A stretch of DNA of 64,000 nt, taken from NCBI GenBank assembly GCA_035771175.1, contig CM069592.1:40178623-40242622 (forward strand), read 5' to 3'. The stretch's first letter is position 1. The number at the start of each line of letters is the position of its first letter. The position numbers and the translations under genes were made by a program. Origin of the DNA: Paratinospora sagittata. Taxonomy: Eukaryota > Streptophyta > Magnoliopsida > Ranunculales > Menispermaceae. This document shows, one piece after another, positions 58,617 to 64,000 of this stretch. The notes under the pieces are model-generated. The model saw only the letters and a program-made list of their open reading frames with translations. It made no database searches and was not told the origin of the DNA.

Positions 58617-60668
58617 TGGAGCGTGAAGATCCCGAACACCCAACTTGGAGAGTAGAAACTCAAAGTTCGCTTTTCCCAAAGCTTTTGTAAAGATATCTGC
58701 CAATTGAACACGAGTGGAAACATATGACGGACAAATCATCCCTTCAGTCACCGCATCTCGAACAAAATGACAGTCAGCTTCTATATGCTTTGTTCTTTCG
58801 TGAAAAACCGGATTTTGAGCAATATACAACGCCGACTGACTATCACAAAATAACTTCATACCCTTCGGATGTCGCACACCTAGGTCGTTTAAAAGTTGGT
58901 GAAGCCACTTTAACTCACACACTGTTGCCGCCATTGATCTATATTCAGCCTCCGCAGACGATCTAGACACTGTTTGTTGCTTCTTGGTCTTCCACGACAC
59001 AGGAGAACAACCAAGTAACACGAACCATCCTGTCAAGGAACGCCGCGTAAGTGGACAGCTAGCCCAATCCGAATCACACCACCCTTCTAGATGTAGGTCA
59101 CTATCTGCACGAAGCAAAATTCCTTGCCCCGGACTCTTTTTCAAATATCGCACGACCCTGAGAGCTGCATCCCAATGATCCTCACGAGGTTGTTGCATAA
59201 ATTGGGACAAAATATGAACCGAATATGCAAGATCAGGTCTCGTCACAGACAAGTAAATCAATCTCCCTACAAGTCGCCTATACGGCGCCGGATCCGCAAG
59301 GAATTCGCCCTTAGCAAGGGCCAAATTGTGATTTTGTTCCATAGGAAATGCTGCAGGTTTTGCTCCCAATAAACCAGTTTCAGAAATTATCTCTAGTGTG
59401 TATTTTCTTTGGCAAAGAAAAATTCCTTCTGGATTACGGGCTACCTCGAGCCCTAAGAAATACTTCAAAACTCCCAAATCCTTCATATGAAAGCACCTGC
59501 CAAGGTAATCTTTAAAAGTTGCCAATGCAACCTTATCATTCCCTGCAATAATCAAGTCATCAACATAAACTAACACGTTGATTTGAGTTCTTCCCCTGCT
59601 CAACCCAAATAAGAAATAATCTGAATAGGATTGCACAAAACCATAATTCTTCAATGCCGTTGACAGTTTTGCAAACCAACATCGGGGAGCTTGTTTCAGA
59701 CCATACAACGACTTTTTCAACCTACAAACCATGTTAGGATTTGTATTTTTAAAACCTGGAGGAACATTCATATAAACCTCTTCACTTAAGTCACCGTGAA
59801 GGAAAGCATTATGCACATCCATTTGATGTACCTCCCAATTTTTAACAGCAGCGATTGCAAGGAAAACACGAACAGTTACCATTTTTGCCACAGGAGCAAA
59901 TGTCTCGTTATAGTCAATTCCTTCCACCTGATGATTGCCATAGATCACAAGTCTTGCTTTGAGTCGCTCTATGCTGCCATCGGACTTATACTTAATTTTA
60001 TATATCCACTGGCTCCCTAGTGCTTTCTTGCCGGGTGGCAGAGTCTCCATTACCCAAGTCTCATTGTCTTCAAGGGCTCGTATTTCCTTACCCATCGCAT
60101 CTCGCCATCCCAAGTCTTTCATTGCTTCTTTGAAATGCTTTGGCTCATGTCCCGCTGTCACTGCTGCAAGAAAATTTCTATGTTTCACAGAAAAACGTTC
60201 ACAATTCACAAAATGTGTTAAAGGATAGGGCGTACCTGAGGAAGAGGAAGGAGCTGATGAATTCTCAGATGGACTTATTTTCCGTATAGTATGAGTAACA
60301 AAATCACGATACTGTGTTGAATGAGTTTTGTTTCGTTTGCCTCGCCCTAGCTCACCGTGAACTTCCACACCTTGCTCTCCCACCGTATTCTCCAGTCTCT
60401 CATCACGCACATCCTCATGTGCGGGTTGTTGCTCGGGCTGCACCATACCACCAGACCCCCCCTCGAGGGTAGATGCTGATACCAACCCCCCCTCAACGCA
60501 CGCAACACCATCATCGGCACCATCATCGTCACTCCATGCTCCATCCTCATTGTTTGCCAGCACAGGAGTCACCACATTCCTTGGTTGGTTTGGCGCAAAA
60601 GGAAATTCTTTCTCAAAGAACTTCACATCCCTCGACACAAAATACTCATGTGTTTCTAAATCATACAA
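58611..60668 (-). pseudogene. Copia pol C-terminal part: reverse transcriptase and RNase H (685 codons)
   Basis: This frame continues the gag-pol reading frame after a single TAG at about 60678-60680. Residues 1-160 are a linker (acidic, then a Ser-rich SAPSSSSGTPYP stretch). RT spans about 205-450, with NETFAPVAKMVTVRVFL, HQMDVHNAFLHGDL, LKKSLYGLKQAPRCWFAKL and the catalytic YVDD at about 368-371. RNase H spans about 530-670, with GWCDSDWASCPLTRRSLTG, SRSSAEAEYRSMA and FHERTKHIEADCHF. The domains themselves show no internal stop. The frame ends next to the polypurine tract. Marked as a pseudogene because it is separated from its own upstream part by the stop. Confidence 0.9.
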
Positions 60669-60680
60669 TTTCCAACCTTT

Positions 60681-62971
60681 CTACCCAAAAGGATAGCCAA
60701 CAAAGATACATTTACGGCTCCTACTTGCAAATTTATCTTCTTTGTGTCGTTGATTATGAGCATAGCAAAGACAACCAAATACTCGAATAGCATCATAGGA
60801 AGGCACTTTTCCAAATAACATTTCATATGGCGATTTAGTCTCAAGTAAAGTGGAGGGTGTCCTATTAATCAAGTGACACGCTGCCAACACACATTCACCC
60901 CAAAATTTAATTGGTAAGTTCCCTTGAAATCTTAGGGCTCTAGCCACATTTAAAATGTGTTGATGCTTTCTTTCAACTCTCCCATTTTGTTGAGGAGTCC
61001 CAACACAAGAAGTCTCAAAAATAATCCCATTAGTTTGAAAATAATCATGCAAACAATTAAATTCGGTCCCATTGTCACTTCTCACACGTTTTATTACTTG
61101 GTCAAATTGACGTTCAACCATAGCAACAAAATTAAAAAACATAGATTCAACTTCCATTTTATTGCAAAGTAAATAAACCCAAACTCCCCTTGAAAAATCA
61201 TCTACGATGGTCAAAAAATAGGTAGCCCCACACGAAGAACGGGCCTTGTAAGGCCCCCACAAATCCAAATGAACAAGTTCAAAAATCCTACCAGCTTTAT
61301 TCGTACTAATTGGAAAACTAAATCTAGGTTGCTTTGCACGCGGACACACATCACAAGCTTTAGTATTTGTCCTACAAGAGTGACTTACAGCCGGAATCAT
61401 CTTCAATATTTTCTCCGACGGATGCCCCATTCGTTGATGCCACAACTCGAACGATGAATCACCATCCACTGTCAAGACCTTCACTTGAGGAACACCACGG
61501 AAAAAATAAAGTCCATCCAATCTTTCACCCGCTCCAATCACCTTCCTCGTCGGTTGGTCCTGTATAACACAAATATTATTAGTGAATTGTACAACACAAT
61601 TTGATTCATCAATTAATTGAGTAACAGAAATTAAGTTGCATGTCAATTGTGGGACATAAAGCACGTTGTAGAGCTTCAATCCTCCTGGCAGCACGACACT
61701 CCCCTCTAGGTTTGCTTCTGCAGTATTTCCATCCGGCAAACCCACCGGGCAGTATTGTACCTTTCTCACGTTCGTCAAAATAGACAAGTCGCACGTCACA
61801 TGGTTCGATGCTCCTGTATCGATAATCCATCTAAAATAACTGTTCTTACCATGTAAGTGATCTTTTGTTTTGTCGAAGTTCAAAAATGCAAGAAGTTGCT
61901 GCAGTTGCGTTGCGGAAACACCTGCAAGAGCCGCAGCGTCGGTTGTACTTGCCAGCCCCTGCGAGTTCCCTGCGTGCTGTCCAGAAGAAGTTCCAGCCCC
62001 GCCAGTTTTATGTGCGCGGACAGGCAGTGCACCATGCCCTCTGCCACGGCTAGAACTTGTACGCCCACCTCCTCTTCCTGTCCGTCCTCCACCACGACCC
62101 GGTCCTTTTCCTCCGCGAGGTCGGTCCCCCCACCATTCAGGGAACCCGTGTAATTGAAAGCAAGAGGATTCGTCGTGGCCTTCTCTATTACAATGGTTGC
62201 AAAACTTATCAGTAGTATCCACAAAACGAGACTTACCACGCGTATCAGGCTGAATTGCGAATGCCGTGATACTATCTCGTCCATTCTTGGATGACTCGCC
62301 GCCACGCAGTCGTTCCGCTTGAATCACTTGTTGATATGCTCGATCAAGCGTCGGCAATGGCTCTTGTTCAAGCAGATTTGCTCGAATTGAAGCATAAGCT
62401 CCATCGAGGCCGATAAGAAAGTGATGTAGATAGTCCTCTTCTCTCAGTTTTTCTACCTGCGTGACTATGCTACACGTGCAACCTCCACACTTACAAACCG
62501 GCACTTTCACATATGTGATCAATTCGTCCCAGATTTTTGACGAACGACCAAAATAAATTGCCACAGTCTCGGCTTTTCCTTGCTTGCACTCTCCCAAGGA
62601 TGTTTTTAATTGACAGATACGAGTACCGCTTACCACACAAAATCTATTTTTGAGATTATTCCACAGAAGTTGTGCATCATCATATTCTCCAAGGGTCGAC
62701 CGAACGGACGGCTCAATGGTATTGGTCAGCCATGACACTAACATCGAATGCACAGCTATCCAATCCTCAAGTTTCTCTTCTGTTGTTGGCTTTGGAACCT
62801 TCCCGTCCACAAAGCCAAATTTTCTCTTTGCCTTAAGCGAGGTTCGGATTGCCCCATTCATCGTAGTTCTCACCACGTAATTGAATCGGGGGTAATGATG
62901 TTTCCCGGACCGTCACTCGATCCAAGATAATACGTCATATCCACCCTTTTGTCACCCTCTCCGCCAGCCAT
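60681..62971 (-). pseudogene. Copia gag-protease-integrase (broken in early gag)
   Basis: The native start appears to be the ATG at 62969-62971 (MAGGEGDKRVDMTYYLG, then SSDGPGNIITP). That frame stops near 62870 and the rest of gag lies in another frame from about 62876 onward, so an indel sits near 62880-62900. Numbering the long frame from 62876: gag about 1-215, zinc knuckle CNHCNREGHDESSC at 226-239, a Gly/Arg-rich tract at 250-285, protease DTGAS at 353-357, the integrase zinc motif H480/H485/C508/C511 and the integrase triad Asp538, Asp601, Glu635. The frame ends at a TAG within the VGYPFG block, just before the RT part. Confidence 0.9.
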
Positions 62972-62997
62972 GAACTCTGGCGCACTGTCCACGTACA

Positions 62998-63225
62998 CTG
63001 TTCAAGCCGAGCCGCACTGTCCAATTCGAGCCGCTCTGTTCAAGCCGAGCCGCTCTGTTCAAGCCGAGCCGCTCTGTCCAAGCCGAGCTGCTCTGTCCAA
63101 GCCGAGCCGGACTGTCCAAGCCGAGCTGGACTGTCCAAGCCGAGCCGCTCTGTCTAAGCCGAGCCGGACTGTCCAAGCCGAGCCGCACTGTTCAAGCCGA
63201 GCCGTTTTTGTTAAGCCGAGCCGTT
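62998..63225 (-). repeat. 19-bp minisatellite, 12 copies, in the copia leader
   Basis: Unit ctgtccaagccgagccgct (19 bp) repeats 12 times with variation mainly at positions 5-6 and 16-19. A T-run (63226-63247) and one more partial copy follow. It lies between the primer-binding site and gag. Frames through it read as a 19-residue periodic peptide, an effect of the repeat. Confidence 0.95.
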
Positions 63226-63549
63226 TTTTTTTTTTTTTTTTTTTTTTAAGTTGAGCCGCACTGTTCACCAATTCTACGCGCAGCCCAACACAACACGCGT
63301 ACCAACGCAGCACGCGCACACTGCCCAAAACGCACACTGCCCAACGTGACACGCGCACCTACGCAGCACGCGCACCAACGCAGTCGCCGGTCGCCGACCG
63401 CCTGTTGCCGATCGCCTGGGTTCAAATGGGACGACAGCTGGAATAAGGAGGAGAAAAGAGATGTAAATTAAAAGAAATGGTTTCTCAGGCGCTTCAACCA
63501 CCGTACTGGAGGAAAATGTTTCTCAAGCGCTTAAAAGAAAATGTTTATC

Positions 63550-63735
63550 ACCATTCGTCTCTTTCTTCTTCCGTCTCTTTCTTCTGTCTCTTTTTTCTTC
63601 GGCTCTTTCTTCTTCTGTATCTTTCTTCTTCCGTCTCTTTCTTCTGTCTCTTTTTTTTTTTTTCGTCTCTTTCTTCTTCGGCTCTTTCTTCTTCCGTCTC
63701 TTTCTTCTGTCTCTTTCTTCTTCTTCTACTTCGGC
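63550..63735 (-). repeat. Pyrimidine-rich tandem repeat in the copia leader
   Basis: Repeated 'tctctttcttcttccg', 'tctctttcttctg' and 'gctctttcttcttc' units, purine-rich on the element's sense strand. The open frames over it are low-complexity artefacts. Confidence 0.85.
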
Positions 63736-63829
63736 TTCTGAACTATCGCGAGGTCGCGCCGTCCGAGGTCGGAGTGATCGGAGAGAGATCAGAGAAAGTT
63801 TTGTTGTTCCGTCGCTGATCTCTCGAGCC

Positions 63830-63841
63830 GCTCTGATACCA
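63830..63841 (-). other. Primer-binding site (initiator tRNA-Met type)
   Basis: On the minus strand 'tggtatcagagc' follows the 5' LTR end directly. This is the standard plant copia primer-binding site complementary to initiator methionine tRNA. Confidence 0.95.
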
Positions 63842-63999
63842 TGATAAATTTTCCATTACATTATTTCTCTCTCATTCCATTGACAACCATTTCACTTATA
63901 TATTACAAAATAGCCGAAAAACAGGAAACATGTTCCGTCTTAAAAGCCGGAAACATGTTCCGTAAAATCGCCGGAAACATGTTCCGTGAAATCGTAATA
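63842..63999 (-). repeat. Copia 5' LTR
   Basis: 158 bp, identical to the 3' LTR except one A/G difference in the spacer before the second near-palindromic box. It ends one base before the window edge. Confidence 0.95.
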
Positions 64000-64000
64000 T

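Larger units (their letters stand above)
58446..63999 (-). mobile_element. Ty1/copia LTR retrotransposon (5.55 kb), nearly complete
   Basis: Two 158-bp LTRs (58446-58603 and 63842-63999) differ at one base. Between them, on the minus strand, come a primer-binding site, a long repeat-rich leader, gag-protease-integrase and reverse transcriptase-RNase H, then a polypurine tract. The gene order, with integrase before RT, shows Ty1/copia. Short LTRs and the KMVTVRVFLAIAAVKNWEVH-type RT blocks suggest the Ale lineage, from memory. The right flank lies outside the window, so the target duplication cannot be checked. Two coding breaks are visible, a frameshift in early gag and one in-frame stop, so this copy is probably non-autonomous. 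Confidence 0.97.

Noticed and set aside
62949..63358. Periodic peptides encoded over the copia leader
   Set aside because: They are translations of the 19-bp minisatellite; the region is untranslated leader on the element's sense strand.
63477..63818. Ser/Leu/Phe-rich frame resembling a membrane protein
   Set aside because: It is a reading of the CT-rich leader repeat; the hydrophobicity is a composition effect.
1..64000. CRISPR arrays, phage or bacterial operons, tRNA or rRNA genes
   Set aside because: None seen; the only tRNA-like boxes are in SINE units, and the gene structures are those of a plant nuclear genome.

Overview
The window is nuclear DNA of a flowering plant, most likely a eudicot. 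It is AT-rich. Its genes have GT-AG introns, it holds plant-only families (GRAS regulator, CC-type glutaredoxin with an ALWL tail, Ole e 1 domain protein, membrane-anchored ubiquitin-fold protein), and the spaces between genes are filled with plant retroelements (Ty1/copia, L1- and RTE-type LINEs, Au-like and other tRNA-derived SINEs, MITE-like elements). I cannot name the species. There are no operons, CRISPR arrays, phages or recognisable tRNA/rRNA genes.

Layout. 1-3.7 kb is decayed retroelement sequence: a gypsy-like LTR relic, a LINE tail and a tandem 487-bp LTR-like duplication. 4.8-5.1 kb (-) is a small secreted cysteine-rich peptide. 8.8-9.4 kb (-) is a two-exon Ole e 1 domain protein. 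14.6-17.8 kb (+) is a three-exon GRAS transcription factor of 680 aa. 18.9-26.0 kb (-) is a three-exon ubiquitin-fold protein (MUB, 118 aa) with a 5.8-kb first intron full of transposon debris. 28.1-35.0 kb (+) is a twelve-exon RluA-type pseudouridine synthase (382 aa). 38.4-38.8 kb (-) is a ROXY-like glutaredoxin. 44.1-44.8 kb (-) is the tRNA-splicing endonuclease subunit SEN2, probably with a 4-kb 5'UTR intron reaching a leader exon near 49.0 kb. 50.3-52.5 kb (-) is an intronless EXO70 exocyst subunit (727 aa). 53.3-54.2 kb is a TIR element carrying a cluster of small hairpins. 55.7-58.4 kb holds two related LINE tails head to head. 58.4-64.0 kb (-) is an almost complete, recently inserted Ty1/copia retrotransposon.

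The protein genes are functionally unrelated, as is normal in a plant genome. They cover transcription (GRAS, ROXY), RNA maturation (pseudouridine synthase, SEN2), membrane anchoring of ubiquitin-like machinery (MUB), secretion (EXO70) and the cell wall or extracellular space (Ole e 1, Cys-rich peptide). Exon structures were built by hand from reading-frame continuity and splice dinucleotides. All introns given agree in phase, and every assembled protein reads through to its family's usual C-terminus.

The points most worth a second look are: the GRAS protein, which may belong to the mycorrhiza-associated RAD1 group and carries four SP[RK]R phosphosite repeats; the hairpin-bearing TIR element; the young copia element, with a 19-bp x12 minisatellite in its leader and a triple near-palindromic box in its LTR; and several SINEs with clear target-site duplications.
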